64,000 nt of DNA, from assembly GCA_012317185.1 (NCBI GenBank), contig CP048838.1, positions 2,852,001-2,916,000 on the forward strand. The letters are read 5' to 3'. Each line of letters starts with the position of its first letter. Position 1 is the stretch's first letter. The DNA comes from [Clostridium] innocuum. Its GTDB lineage: Bacteria; Bacillota_I; Bacilli_A; Erysipelotrichales; Erysipelotrichaceae. Shown in pieces: positions 1 to 9,631 of the stretch. The notes below the pieces were generated by a model. That model made no database searches. It worked only from the letters and a program-made list of their open reading frames with translations, and was not told the origin of the DNA. The position numbers and the translations under genes are program-made.

Positions 1-82
1 TGGATACGGCAAGGAATATCATTACCATGAAGTTGGTCAGCTTGCCATGCAGCAGGTCGTTTTTTAGTAGTCGCAGCAACAT
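1..82 (-). CDS. ABC transporter permease, N-terminal fragment
   Basis: Only the first 27 codons are inside the window; the gene runs off the left edge. The ATG at 82 follows a GAGAGG ribosome site. The peptide opens MLLRLLKNDLLHGKL and then turns hydrophobic, as at the N-terminus of FtsX/MacB-type ABC permeases, where a short basic cytoplasmic stretch precedes the first membrane helix. The upstream direct repeat at 123-144 suggests two-component control, which is common for such transporters. The family call is an inference from a short fragment. Confidence 0.5.
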   Translation of the reverse strand, partial: MLLRLLKNDLLHGKLTNFMVMIFLAVS

Positions 83-110
83 TTTGATTACCTCTCATTT
101 CTGTATGGTC

Positions 111-144
111 AGTATATCGCAGGAATTCTAAAGAAATCCTAAAG
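111..144 (-). promoter_or_regulatory. Promoter with direct repeat, possible OmpR-family response-regulator box
   Basis: Read on the minus strand, a TATACT -10 box (111-116) is preceded by two 11-bp direct repeats, CTTTAGGATTT and CTTTAGAATTC, covering the -35 area (123-144). Tandem repeats in 11-bp register over a weak -35 are typical of binding sites for OmpR/VanR-like activators. They lie directly upstream of the permease gene at 82. The regulator is not in the window. Confidence 0.45.
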
Positions 145-298
145 TGAAAGAAATTATGAGTGAACATGGGTATTATTATACAGGAATGTAGGGATGGATG
201 CTATAAATATGGAAGATGTGATGAGTTCAGAGGTTTGTAATTTATGTAAATTTCTGACAGAATAATCAAGCAAGCGGTCTAAAATCAGCATATGTTCA

Positions 299-341
299 AA
301 AGAAGAGGCAGATACGCTGGATTAGGTATCTGCCTTCTTTG
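299..341. terminator. Bidirectional intrinsic terminator
   Basis: The arms GGCAGATAC and GTATCTGCC enclose a 10-nt loop, with A-rich and T-rich flanks on both sides. It could stop leftward transcription coming from the polysaccharide region or rightward transcription. Confidence 0.6.
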
Positions 342-887
342 CTCTACATGATTTCTGCACATCCTAGTGCTATGGCATTAGTCATTCTATCTCATATTTA
401 CCTTCCTCTTCTATTTTCGGGAGTTACTATAATAGATAATTTAGGTAACGCCTTGGTATCAAACTGTTTTTCTTAAATATTTCTACTAGGTTGTTCTCGA
501 CTGTGCTACTTTTTTCACCATTCACACCTATTAGCATATAAATATAAGCTTCTGACTGTCTTCTATCTGATTACATATCAGTTCCAGTTAATTAATGTAT
601 ATTTAACCCCTTCCATCATTTTACATTTATGGATTCAATTAATTTTATATCTTATATAAAGGTATACCTTTTTATTAATAAAGGGTATACAAATGCTTAT
701 CTCATTCCATTCTACACGCTGCTATTATCAAGATTTAGGAAAGAAATAAACTGTTTACAGAAACTGCTTTCTATCTCTCCAGGAAGAAGTTCAATCCACA
801 GGCTATATGTGTCATGAGTAATGAGTTCATTGCAAATTATCACGATAATGAAGCAGATAGTTAAAAAAATGGAAAGGGAATCTTGTA
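342..887. other. Non-coding stretch at the left border of the polysaccharide locus
   Basis: No gene with a ribosome site and family features is visible on either strand. The only structure I can name is the 69-bp repeated element at 658-726. The composition is AT-rich like the neighbouring polysaccharide genes. The stretch looks like the remains of an older border. Confidence 0.5.
658..726 (-). repeat. 69-bp repeat, copy A (partner at 26357-26425)
   Basis: By hand alignment 61 of 69 positions match the element upstream of the capsule operon at 26357-26425, in the same orientation and without gaps. It contains the dyad GTATACC(C)TTTATT / AATAAA(AA)GGTATAC, so minus-strand RNA would form a hairpin with a small internal bulge. 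No intact gene follows it leftwards, so this copy appears to be the orphaned leader of a lost or displaced operon. Confidence 0.75.
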
Positions 888-1845
888 TTGGCTGTCAATG
901 AATCAAAAATCATTCTTCTCAACACAAAGGAAAATGCATCTGCATTCGGAAGAATCTCTGCATCTACAAATCCAACAAAAAATCAATCAAAACCTGTAGG
1001 AGGACTTTTATCTACCTTACATGACTGTCTAAACAATACGTTTTTAGATATGCAATTCGGTTCATGTATATTAAGTGAAATGGCACTAGCAGCACAACAT
1101 ATCAAAACTTATTGTGAAAATTATGTTGAAAAGCAATCTTTACCTTTGATTGCGGGTATCCGTCTATGCGACTCATAGATCAACTGTTACAACAAAAACA
1201 ATACTTTCTATTTCGTGTATCTTCTGTTTTTTTTAAAGCTTATTTGGATCAGGTACAGGATGGTGAAGACAGATAATTTGAAGTAACATTCGATAAACGA
1301 CAAATCACTATCGAGAGGAAATTGGATTTCGCCAGGATCTAATGAATACCACATATCAGCTTCGGTTCACTAAGATCATCATAGGAAAAGACGAATATGG
1401 AGAAGACATTGTGGAATTCCTGATATCTGACCTGCCAATGGATGAATACAGCATAGATGACTTAAAGGAATTGTATCATCTGCGCTGGACGATAGAAACA
1501 TCCTATAATCGGCTTAAGAACAGGATGAAATTGGAGAAATTCAGTGGATTCAAAGAGATACTCATCTATCAGGATATTTATGCAGATATATGGTTGTATA
1601 ATTTGATATAACTAAAAAAAATAGAAATTAATGAAAAAGCAGCTATTGAACAAAAGGAAGATGGAGAATGCGTAATCAAGCAAAATTTCAACAAGACAGT
1701 GGACATTATGAAAAAAATGTTTATCAAATCATTGGTAATGATAGATGAAGATATCAATAATACTGCAATGCAAGTGATTGAGGAAAATATTATGAACAAC
1801 GTCATGTGGATAAAAAAAGATCGATCCTATAAAAAGCATATTGAT
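888..1845 (+). pseudogene. IS4-family transposase remnant
   Basis: Transposase segments in successive frames are broken by stops. The 3' part (1342-1611) carries the IS4 signature YHLRWTIETSYNRLK, equivalent to the Y-x2-R-x3-E motif, followed by FSGF. The upstream part (888-1178 and on to about 1290) lines up with the segment before the catalytic core. A tail to about 1845 ends in VMWIKKDRS, like the C-terminus of these enzymes. It is related to, but diverged from, the transposase at 40970-42324. There are several stops and no plausible full-length product. Confidence 0.8.
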
Positions 1846-1920
1846 ATATATAGCATAGTTGCCCTCATATTTTTTCATAATGCTCTTTTTACTATGTTTC
1901 AGGGGTTAAATATGTTTATA

Positions 1921-1979
1921 AAAAGATTAGACATCTACATTTCATCTCTTGTGCAGACATCTAATCTATTTTTTATTTT
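1921..1979. terminator. Hairpin terminator inside the IS right end
   Basis: The arms AGATTAG (1924-1930) and CTAATCT (1961-1967) are followed by a T-rich run on the plus strand and flanked by A's on the other side. It can end transcription of the transposase remnant and perhaps also leftward transcription from the polysaccharide operon. Confidence 0.55.
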
Positions 1980-2053
1980 GTCAACTTCCTTAACTTATTG
2001 GCATTGCTTCTTTAACTACATTTTTTTCTTATTTATTTCTTATTTCATATCTA

Positions 2054-2657
2054 TTAAGGTAATCGTCCGACATGTCCTTCTGATGCGTTATCACGAAAAA
2101 TTATTTCTGCAGGATTACCAATAACTATAGAATTACTTGGCACATCAAAATTTACGAATGTATTTGGTGCAATTAATACATCATCCCCGATTTTGATATT
2201 GCCAACCACTGTTGAATTAGCTCTAATAGCGACTCTATTTCCTATTGTCGGCACACCTTTTCTTTTTCCCCTAATGTCTCTTCCAATAGTAACTCCGTGG
2301 GTTACCATAAACTGATCTCCAATTTTTGATTCACCATTAATAACAATTCGACCCCCAATGTCCAATAACAAAACCTTTTCCTATATTTTTTATTTTGTAT
2401 TTCTAGTCCATATTTATATTGATATTTTTTTTAATCTTAAAGAATAAAAAATATCTCCATATCGTGTCATAATTAGATTGATATTTTCTAAACAATTTTA
2501 CTGCCTTCAATTCAACCATCATTTTCTCACGTACAGTTAAATCGCCGTCTTTATCTCTGAAAGTAGAAAATGCATAACTATCATTTGCAAATAACTCTTT
2601 GTACATTTTAAAATTTGGTATCCAAAATTTGAATGAAATCATTTTTTTTATTCTCAT
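2054..2657 (-). pseudogene. Serine-acetyltransferase-like hexapeptide acetyltransferase, broken
   Basis: The N-terminal part (2403-2657) ends at a TAG. The same frame continues after the stop into GKGFVIGHWG, a hallmark of the serine O-acetyltransferase left-handed beta-helix. The frame is then lost in a run of five G's near 2357, and the remaining helix (INGESKIGDQFMVTHGVTIG to VIGNPAEII) lies in the next frame down to 2054. Such acetyltransferases modify sugars or small precursors in polysaccharide clusters. One nonsense and one frameshift mutation make it inactive unless they are sequencing errors. It is the last gene of the locus on this strand. Confidence 0.8.
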
Positions 2658-2716
2658 GTTATTAAACTATATATTGTATAAATTTATTTTAGTTTTAACA
2701 ATATACTTTTTTCCTT

Positions 2717-4195
2717 TCAACATAATCTTATTTTTTTTATCTTTGATTGTATGCTAACAAACATTTTTTTGGTAACACCTAATGCAAAAGTGTCTTTTAA
2801 TACGATTAAACCAAGATAATAAATGATTACTCCTAAACATATTTCAATTATTAAAGATAAAATGCTATATACTAAATATTTAGATATAACAATTATAGTC
2901 ATGAGCATCAAGATTCCAGATATTAACTTCTTTGATATAATTTTAAACATTTGATTAAAGGAAATATACCCATCTGATTGTTTAATATATAAATAAGTAA
3001 TTATAAATTCTGCTATAACAGACGCTATAATTGCACCTATTCCAGAAAATAATTTTATTAAACAAACATTTAATATACAATTAATCAATGTTCCAAAAAT
3101 CAGTATTTTTGCACTTTTTGCTCTATTACCTGACGGATTATAATATAAATATCCGATTGTATTACTTATTCCCATAATAGGAATCAATAGTGACATTAAA
3201 ATTAAAAATATTACGACTCTAGAATAACCTTCTCCAAAAAATACTGGTACGAAACATTTTGACACTGCACACAATCCAAAAAAAGCGCCAAAACTAAGAG
3301 TCATTATAAATTCAAGTGCGAAAGATAAGTTAAATTGAATTTCTTTTTTCATATTTTTGCTAAATAAATATGACATTCTTGAACTAAATAAAGTATTCAT
3401 TGATGTAAATGATATTGTTCTAATGATTGAAATTATTTTTGTTGCTTGTTCATAGCAACCATTCTCTATATTATCTTTTGTTATTATTCCTATCAATGTT
3501 TTGTCAACAACTGTGTAAATTGTCGCTGCGATTGTTGGAACAAAATATATAAGCGTGCCTCTACAGTGGGCCAATAGATCCTTTTGTGTAACCTTGGATT
3601 TCACTATATATTTTGGCAAAAAAATCCACATACTTGTATTGCCTAAAAATGTTGATAAGGCTAATATTAAAATGTATATAGATAGATCATTAGGAGTTTT
3701 TACAAATAAAAATATAAAAATAACTCCCATAATTTTGAAAAATGAATTAATTATTACAGTATGTTTTAATTTTTCTATACCTAAAAAGAACCACGATATA
3801 TCAAAAATAATTGCTAAAATATAAAATGTTTGAATAAAAAATATAAAACGATATTCGTCATAAAAAAGAACAATAAAAAACCACAAAATCAAACTAACTA
3901 CAGAAGTTATTACAGTAATTAATTCAATTCCCCAAAATGTTTTACTTCTATCGTAAGTAGAATCTCTGGCCTTAGCGATTTCAATAATTCCATACGAAGC
4001 TGTGCCAAGACCTGCTATTAAAACAAAATAAGAGTTAATAGACAAAGTATAACTATAAATTCCAATATTATCTGGACCTAATACCCTTGAAACATATGGA
4101 GCAGTTATAAGAGGTGCAATTGTGGACAATATTTGTAAAAAAGTATTAAAAATAAAATTAACCTTCAACGAGGTTTTATTCAACTGCTTTTCCAT
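2717..4195 (-). CDS. Polysaccharide flippase (Wzx family)
   Basis: This 492-aa protein is almost entirely hydrophobic, with about 12-14 membrane segments. The opening, IFNTFLQILSTIAPLITAPYVSRVLGPDNIG, is trimmed here to its telling part: APYVSRVLGPDNIG is the usual Wzx/MATE-like start. It would move undecaprenyl-linked repeat units across the membrane to Wzy (13813-15192). It starts 4 nt after the aldo/keto reductase stop, so it is co-transcribed. Length and topology are normal, and it is intact although its neighbour downstream is broken. Confidence 0.9.
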   Translation of the reverse strand: MEKQLNKTSLKVNFIFNTFLQILSTIAPLITAPYVSRVLGPDNIGIYSYTLSINSYFVLIAGLGTASYGIIEIAKARDSTYDRSKTFWGIELITVITSVVSLILWFFIVLFYDEYRFIFFIQTFYILAIIFDISWFFLGIEKLKHTVIINSFFKIMGVIFIFLFVKTPNDLSIYILILALSTFLGNTSMWIFLPKYIVKSKVTQKDLLAHCRGTLIYFVPTIAATIYTVVDKTLIGIITKDNIENGCYEQATKIISIIRTISFTSMNTLFSSRMSYLFSKNMKKEIQFNLSFALEFIMTLSFGAFFGLCAVSKCFVPVFFGEGYSRVVIFLILMSLLIPIMGISNTIGYLYYNPSGNRAKSAKILIFGTLINCILNVCLIKLFSGIGAIIASVIAEFIITYLYIKQSDGYISFNQMFKIISKKLISGILMLMTIIVISKYLVYSILSLIIEICLGVIIYYLGLIVLKDTFALGVTKKMFVSIQSKIKKIRLC

Positions 4196-4199
4196 ATAT

Positions 4200-5027
4200 T
4201 TATAGCACTCCTAAAGAAATAAGTAAAAACTTAATTTTAGTTTTAAATGAAAAATATGTATCTGGATTAAATCTTATTCTACCATTACATTCTAAACTAT
4301 CAATTATTTTCATATCGTCTTTATCCAGATTTATTAGTTTAATCTTGTCTAGTTCCATTTCTTTTAGATGATGTTCTTTTGATGTACTTGGAATAGGTAT
4401 ATATCCTTTATTTATATTCCATTTCAGTATAATATTTGCTATAGATGTATTTTCTCTTTCGGAAATATTTATTAAATTAGTATTCTCAAAAAGTCTTTTA
4501 TCAATTCTAGCGAAAGGTGAATAACTAATAATTTGAATATCATTTTTTTCACAAAATTCAACAGTGTCTTTTTGTTGAAATAAAGGATGAAGTTCGATTT
4601 CATTATACATTGGTTTTACCCTACAATTTTTCATTAACTTCATTAATTGTTTTTCGGTAAAATTACAAACACCTATTTCTTTAACTTTACCTGACAAATA
4701 CAACTCTTCCATTTTATACCATAATTTTTTATATAAAAATGGATATGGCCAGTGAAGTAAATAACAATACAACTCAGTACCATTTTTTTCAATTTTTATC
4801 TTAGAGTCATTAAAATGTTGCTCAAAATTTTTAAATTGATCAACGAAAGAGAATTTTGTAAAAACTTTAAAATTATTGTCTCTAACATAGTCACCAACAT
4901 AATCTTCATTAAAATAGTCATCACTTGTATCTACAAAATCAAAGCCTAATGTAGACGCCCTTGGTAAAACATTTTCCAACTCTTTTTTATACGGAAAACT
5001 ACCTAATCCAATTATAAATTTTCTCAT
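4200..5027 (-). CDS. Aldo/keto reductase
   Basis: This 275-aa protein has the TIM-barrel reductase tetrad D33, Y38, K58 and H92 (in DTSDDYF, FTKFSF and LLHWPYP) and the nucleotide-site segment IPSTSKEHHL near the end. AKRs reduce carbonyls with NADPH. It lies 2 nt downstream of the FrhB-like gene and 4 nt before wzx, so a role in making or modifying a sugar or its substituent is likely. The substrate is unknown. The C-terminus carries an extra hydrophobic stretch that may lie against the membrane. Confidence 0.85.
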   Translation of the reverse strand: MRKFIIGLGSFPYKKELENVLPRASTLGFDFVDTSDDYFNEDYVGDYVRDNNFKVFTKFSFVDQFKNFEQHFNDSKIKIEKNGTELYCYLLHWPYPFLYKKLWYKMEELYLSGKVKEIGVCNFTEKQLMKLMKNCRVKPMYNEIELHPLFQQKDTVEFCEKNDIQIISYSPFARIDKRLFENTNLINISERENTSIANIILKWNINKGYIPIPSTSKEHHLKEMELDKIKLINLDKDDMKIIDSLECNGRIRFNPDTYFSFKTKIKFLLISLGVL

Positions 5028-5029
5028 AA

Positions 5030-6004
5030 TTAATTACTCCTATTTATAACTCTATTAATTTTACTGATTAATTTGCCGAATAAATTATCATTCGACAAAA
5101 TGTCAATCAACTTAATATTCTTATATGTCATTTTTGTTAAACATTTTCTTAAAAAATGTTTTTTTATTGATTCATTATATGCAGGATTACCTGATACTAT
5201 ATCTTCAAAACTATATTTTTTATGAACAAGTTGTCGCTTTATTTTTTCTAGTTCACATTCCCCATGTTCTGTATTAATAATTATACATGATAATCCTTTA
5301 TTGTCGTTTAAACTTAAATCAGTTTCCGCTTTACCCCACGCATCAGCAATAGTTATATCTGAGTTACGTCCATCAAGACCTTTAAACTTACATTTATAAC
5401 ATGATGGTCTTATATTCCAAGCATTGATATACGAAGCCATGTATGCATCATCAGTTCTTTCTTTTTCATATAACGCATTTTTTGACTCTATTCTTACTCT
5501 CCATAGTTTCCATCCATTAGACTTGTCTTTAAACTTTATATCAATTATTTCATCAATTTTAAAATTATAATTAAGATATTTGTTCCAAATACCTGGCGAC
5601 GGAACACCGTGGCAGATCAAATCAACTGCAACTAAATTTGTATATGATTTTCTTAAATATGCTTTTAATCCCACTATTTGGCATGGAGTCCCTGAAAAAA
5701 GAACTTTCTTACCTTCGTCCAGATCTTTCTTTACTTGAACAAAAATATCACCTACATTACTTTGAGGATATTTTGATCCCTGCAGTAGCTTCAAATCTTC
5801 ATAATTTGTTACTCTTCTATGCTGAGGAGAAAATTTATCATCAAATGCAACTCCATATACTGATCCACCTTCTAAAATACAATTTCTCCCTAATTCAAAA
5901 AAAATGCCACCAGATGTACTATTGAATCTAGATTTTGTATCACGAATATAAGCAATGTATGATTCGATAGGTTTATTGTCATTAAAATAATCAATATTAC
6001 TCAT
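5030..6004 (-). CDS. Coenzyme F420 hydrogenase/dehydrogenase beta-subunit family protein without ferredoxin domain
   Basis: This 324-aa protein contains the FrhB-type core: TSGGIFFELGR, FSGTPCQIVGL, DLICHGVPSPG and a Cys pair in CYKCKFKGL. Relatives in polysaccharide clusters usually begin with a two-cluster 4Fe-4S domain. Here the protein starts at the equivalent of the following segment, with a fair GAGGAA ribosome site. Genes of this type commonly sit next to polysaccharide pyruvyl transferases, and this one overlaps the pyruvyl-transferase remnant by 8 nt. Its function in glycan synthesis is not established. A separate ferredoxin-domain fragment lies at 17973-18167. Confidence 0.8.
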   Translation of the reverse strand: MSNIDYFNDNKPIESYIAYIRDTKSRFNSTSGGIFFELGRNCILEGGSVYGVAFDDKFSPQHRRVTNYEDLKLLQGSKYPQSNVGDIFVQVKKDLDEGKKVLFSGTPCQIVGLKAYLRKSYTNLVAVDLICHGVPSPGIWNKYLNYNFKIDEIIDIKFKDKSNGWKLWRVRIESKNALYEKERTDDAYMASYINAWNIRPSCYKCKFKGLDGRNSDITIADAWGKAETDLSLNDNKGLSCIIINTEHGECELEKIKRQLVHKKYSFEDIVSGNPAYNESIKKHFLRKCLTKMTYKNIKLIDILSNDNLFGKLISKINRVINRSN

Positions 6005-7111
6005 ATTTCTTCATTTCCTCATTATTTAAAGAATAGTTTAAAAATTCATTAGAATTCTCAACATATTTATCAAGTAAATCAGTCACACTCTCCCAATTTA
6101 TTGGATTTTCATCTAAACCGTTGCTTATATTCCTATTCATTAATTTCAATTTTTTTGCCAAATCTAACAATCTTTCGTTATTATTGTATGATTTTTCAGG
6201 AATCTCGAAATAAAATTCTTTTTGAAAATTAATTGAGAAAGCCATTCCATGAAAAGATGTCGTAAATACCACCTCAGCATTTTTTTACTAGATTCAAGAA
6301 TTCTTCAATAGATGCATAACTAAAATCAATATAATCATCTTTTGTGTTCAATCTATTTAAACTTACTACCTTATAACTATTTTTCTTTGCGTACTCTAAC
6401 GCTTTTGAAACTAATTCAACTGGTTGATTAACATGATAAACCAGAACGTATTTTTTCTTCTATCAATCTCTTATTATTTATTAGTTCTGACCATTTTTTC
6501 ATATTTAATAAAAAAGTAGGATCTAAAACATTAGTTGAGTCAATATTTAGATTATTTTTTAGATAAACTTTCAAGTTTTCTTCTCTTACTGAAATATTAT
6601 TAAACTTGGGAAGATACTTTTTATAAGCATCAATTGCAAACTCATCCACATCAGACACTTTAAAACTTGCAGCATACGAAACTCTTCTAACATCATTTGG
6701 AAAATCCAACAAATACGTTGTATCATTTTCCAAAAGTTCTAAATTCCACACTTGATCACTTCCCGCAATGATAGTATCAAATGTGCTTATTAATTCAGAA
6801 TCTACTGTTTCACTAATTTTTAAATACTTTTTAACAAATTGTTTTAATTCAAATTGTTTTATAGAATTGTTTCTTTGTTGCCTAAATCTTAAGAAGACTT
6901 TAATTAAAGATTTCAATTTATTTTTTGTTCCAATTGCTTCCCATGGCTTTAAAGGGTCGAAAAAAACCTTATTAAAATATAGAGGTGTATAGTCTATTAC
7001 TTCCACATTATATCCTCTTTGTTCTAATGCATTTTGCAATGCATAACATTGCAATATAGCACCATAATTTACTGCATTATGAAATGTTAAAATACCAATT
7101 TTCTTATTCAT
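5997..7111 (-). pseudogene. Polysaccharide pyruvyl transferase, frameshifted
   Basis: The start MNKKIGILTFHNAVNYG (ATG 7111, site AGGGAG) and the segment IIAGSDQVWN identify the CsaB/WcaK pyruvyl-transferase family, which transfers pyruvate ketals from phosphoenolpyruvate to sugars. The frame is lost in an A-run near 6451 and continues as KKYVLVYHVNQPVELVSKAL. It is lost again in a second A-run near 6283, after which FTTSFHGMAFSINFQKEF completes the protein to 5997. Two single-base indels in poly-A suggest inactivation; sequencing error or slippage is possible. Neighbours are the acetyltransferase remnant upstream and the FrhB-like gene downstream. Confidence 0.85.
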
Positions 7112-7164
7112 ACTTTCTCCCTTCAAAACATTGCTTAGAACATATTAAAAGCGGTTTTACATAT

Positions 7165-7816
7165 TTACTCTTTCCAAATCACATTATTTTTAATTATTCT
7201 ATTAAGAATTAATAATTGAGTTTTCTTCTGTATTTGAGTGCGAAATTACACTAGCAGCAGCAACTATTGTGTTGTTTTTTAATTCAACCCCCTTCAAAAT
7301 TAGGCTTCGACAACCAATCCAAACGTTACTACCTATAATAATTTTTTTAGGATTATTAATTTGGTGTTCATCATCTATAGAATATATCTTATGAAAATCT
7401 GTATCTAAAATTAAAATATCCCAAGACAATAAGACATTAGATCCAAAATTTATATTAGAAACACATACTATTGCAGAATTTGCCGTAACACAAAAATTAT
7501 CTCCAAAAACTATTTTCCCACTATTCGAAATTCTAGTTCCTTATCCAAAATGAGCTGAACCTTCAAATTGAAATATACCGTTATTATCCCAAATACTTCT
7601 TTCATATTTTTTGTCAAATATACCAACATCTACAAATCCAAAATATACACGACATTTTTTGTTTTTAACAAACACATTACCTGATAAGCGTTTTAATTTA
7701 GTATTTTTTGATATAATAATGATAGGATTAACCAACCCCTCCCATCCAAAATATCTATAATTTACTAATAATGTTTTGCTTATACTAATAGATAAGACTT
7801 TTTTTATTCTTCTCAC
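7165..7816 (-). pseudogene. Hexapeptide O-acetyltransferase, broken
   Basis: The first part reads to EGSAHFG, followed by an in-frame TAA where relatives have a glutamine or similar residue (HFGxGTRIS). The same frame continues through a WbbJ/maltose-acetyltransferase-like beta-helix (IIIGSNVWIGCRSLIL, NTIVAAASVISHS). Near 7205 the expected end (GNPAKII-like) is disrupted, and the tail RIIKNNVIWKE appears in another frame, ending at 7165. It would have acetylated a sugar of the repeat unit. It overlaps the epimerase stop by 4 nt, as in an operon. Confidence 0.8.
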
Positions 7817-8421
7817 TGTAAATGACCTTCAATTTCTGATTTATTGTCATAATTTTCCATAATTTTCTTATAGTCATTAAAACTCATTAAATTTAAATCT
7901 TTATCGCTAATAATCAAATTATCTTTTCCACCAATTAACTCGAATGGCCATTCAATCCCAATATCAGGATCATTGTACATAATTCCTGAATCACCTTCTT
8001 CAAAAAATACTTCAGTTGCTTTATAACTTACAATTGAATTTTCAATTACTAAATATCCATGTCCAAAATAAGCTGGAACCAGTAATGAATCCATATTTTC
8101 TGCTGTCAGATGGAATCCTCTCCATTGACCATATGTTGGAGAATCTGGTCTCAAATCAACAATAACATCATATACATGACCACTTACACAACGTACTAAT
8201 TTAGGTTGTTGTTTAATTAATTGAAAATGTGATGCTCTAATAACACCCTTCTTTGAAAGAGTATAGAATACTTCTTTCAACTCGTGATTAATGCCATGGT
8301 CTTTAAAGACATCAATGTTGTAATCTTTAATTAATCCACCTCTATCATCTGAAGCAAAAAATGGTTTAATTAAATATGCATCTTTTAAATCTAATTCTTG
8401 AAAATTCCATTTCTGTACCAT
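7813..8421 (-). CDS. dTDP-4-dehydrorhamnose 3,5-epimerase-like protein (RfbC family)
   Basis: This 202-aa cupin-fold epimerase carries DRGGLIKDYN, the active-site segment RASHFQ (RGLHYQ in classical RfbC), DLRPDSPTYGQW and FGHGYLVIENS. RfbC enzymes epimerise C3 and/or C5 of NDP-4-keto-6-deoxy sugars. No dTDP-glucose genes are in the window. The neighbours make CDP-4-keto-6-deoxyglucose, so a CDP-linked substrate is the likely one, together with the SDR just upstream. The last 25 residues are extra compared with the family core. Intact. Confidence 0.85.
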   Translation of the reverse strand: MVQKWNFQELDLKDAYLIKPFFASDDRGGLIKDYNIDVFKDHGINHELKEVFYTLSKKGVIRASHFQLIKQQPKLVRCVSGHVYDVIVDLRPDSPTYGQWRGFHLTAENMDSLLVPAYFGHGYLVIENSIVSYKATEVFFEEGDSGIMYNDPDIGIEWPFELIGGKDNLIISDKDLNLMSFNDYKKIMENYDNKSEIEGHLQ

Positions 8422-8432
8422 ACCAAGTCTCC

Positions 8433-9329
8433 TTAATAATTCTCTAATGTATATTTTAATCCTTCTGTAAAATCTTTTGTTACAAAGTCACCAATGTCAT
8501 TTAATAAATTTTTAGTGTCAAACATATCGAAAGTGTATTTAATTCCATCATCTTCTCTTACACCAATTCGTATTAAATCACTTTTTTTACACTGTTCACC
8601 AATTTCAGCTAAGTATTCTTTTAAAATTCTAGGTTTACCAGAACCAATGAAATAAAAATTTTCATTGAGTTTTGCCTCTCCAAGTCTATATACAGCTTCA
8701 ATTAAATCCTGAACATAAATAAAATCATATGGTTGCATTGCAGGGCCAAAAGTCGCTTCATTACCTTTTACTAATTCACCTATTGTATAACTAACAAGAT
8801 TTCCCGTTTTATTTTCAGGACCATATATATTTGAAAACTGCATCCAAACATACTCTAAGTCAATATTCTTACAATATGTTTCAAGAATTAAATGTGCTGA
8901 TGTTTTTGCAACACCATACATCATCCCACCACTTGTTTTTTTTAGCTTGTTTAATGATTCTGTAGCTCTTTCAGCTATTGTTCCTGCGCATAAGAATCTT
9001 TTACAATTTATTTTTTTTGCTATAGTGGCACAATTCAAAGTCATTTCAATATTTTTTAATTGCACATATGGATTAGCTTTATCACCGCCATTTACACCTG
9101 CCCAGGCAAAATGATAAAAACAATCATATTTTTTTGAGGAAATTAATTTTTCTATATCTTCTGCATTATCTAAAGATATTTCGATAGCATTAATTAAATC
9201 AGACTTAGGTAATTTAGAATTCTTAAAAGATATATCAATTGCAACTACAAAAATATTATTTTGAATTATTTTTTTAATTAATGATGAGCCAATAAATCCA
9301 TTGGCACCTGTAACTATGACATTTTTCAT
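8433..9329 (-). CDS. NAD-dependent epimerase/dehydratase (SDR), probable NDP-sugar reductase
   Basis: ATG 9329 is preferred because GGAGG lies 5 nt before it; this gives 298 aa. The extended-SDR NAD site VTGANGFIGSS is at the N-terminus, the catalytic Ser/Thr region is CAGTIAERA, and the YxxxK pair is in MYGVAKTSAH. FSNIYGPENK is the conserved segment after the active site. With RfbG upstream and the RfbC-like epimerase 11 nt downstream, it most likely reduces C4 of a CDP-4-keto-6-deoxyhexose. The exact sugar cannot be read from sequence. An IS110 remnant separates it from rfbG. Confidence 0.8.
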   Translation of the reverse strand: MKNVIVTGANGFIGSSLIKKIIQNNIFVVAIDISFKNSKLPKSDLINAIEISLDNAEDIEKLISSKKYDCFYHFAWAGVNGGDKANPYVQLKNIEMTLNCATIAKKINCKRFLCAGTIAERATESLNKLKKTSGGMMYGVAKTSAHLILETYCKNIDLEYVWMQFSNIYGPENKTGNLVSYTIGELVKGNEATFGPAMQPYDFIYVQDLIEAVYRLGEAKLNENFYFIGSGKPRILKEYLAEIGEQCKKSDLIRIGVREDDGIKYTFDMFDTKNLLNDIGDFVTKDFTEGLKYTLENY

Positions 9330-9631
9330 TCTTGCCTCCATTCTCTCGCTATGCGTGAGCACAAATTTTTATGAAACACCAGCACCATTACAATGCGTTA
9401 TAATATAGTTAGAGAAGAAATATACTATAGAGCACGTGGAGGTGAGTGATGTTTTCTGTTTTTTAGTTTAACTCGTATTCTTATCTGTGCAGTCATCTGT
9501 CCATGCACAAACTTTTGTTCCCTTTGAGGACATACACTTACCAATAAAGTAATCTTGTTATTTGAATCGATATATTTGAGAACACAGATGGCAGTCAATG
9601 CTTTTTCTTTCTTTCAAAGGAGGCGGTTTTC

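Larger units (their letters stand above)
888..2008 (+). mobile_element. Decayed IS4-like element with only its right end recognisable
   Basis: The right end at about 1977-2008 (TTTGTCAACTTCCTTAAC, then GGCATTGCT) resembles the terminal repeat of the better-preserved element at 40821-42710 (TTTGTCAAGATACCTTAAG, then GACATTGCT). No matching left end was found, so the 5' side is truncated. The element lies just past the last gene of the polysaccharide cluster. Confidence 0.65.

Noticed and set aside
629..817. 62-aa ORF covering repeat copy A
   Set aside because: The conserved part is the RNA-like dyad shared with 26357-26425, where no such protein is encoded; no ribosome site.
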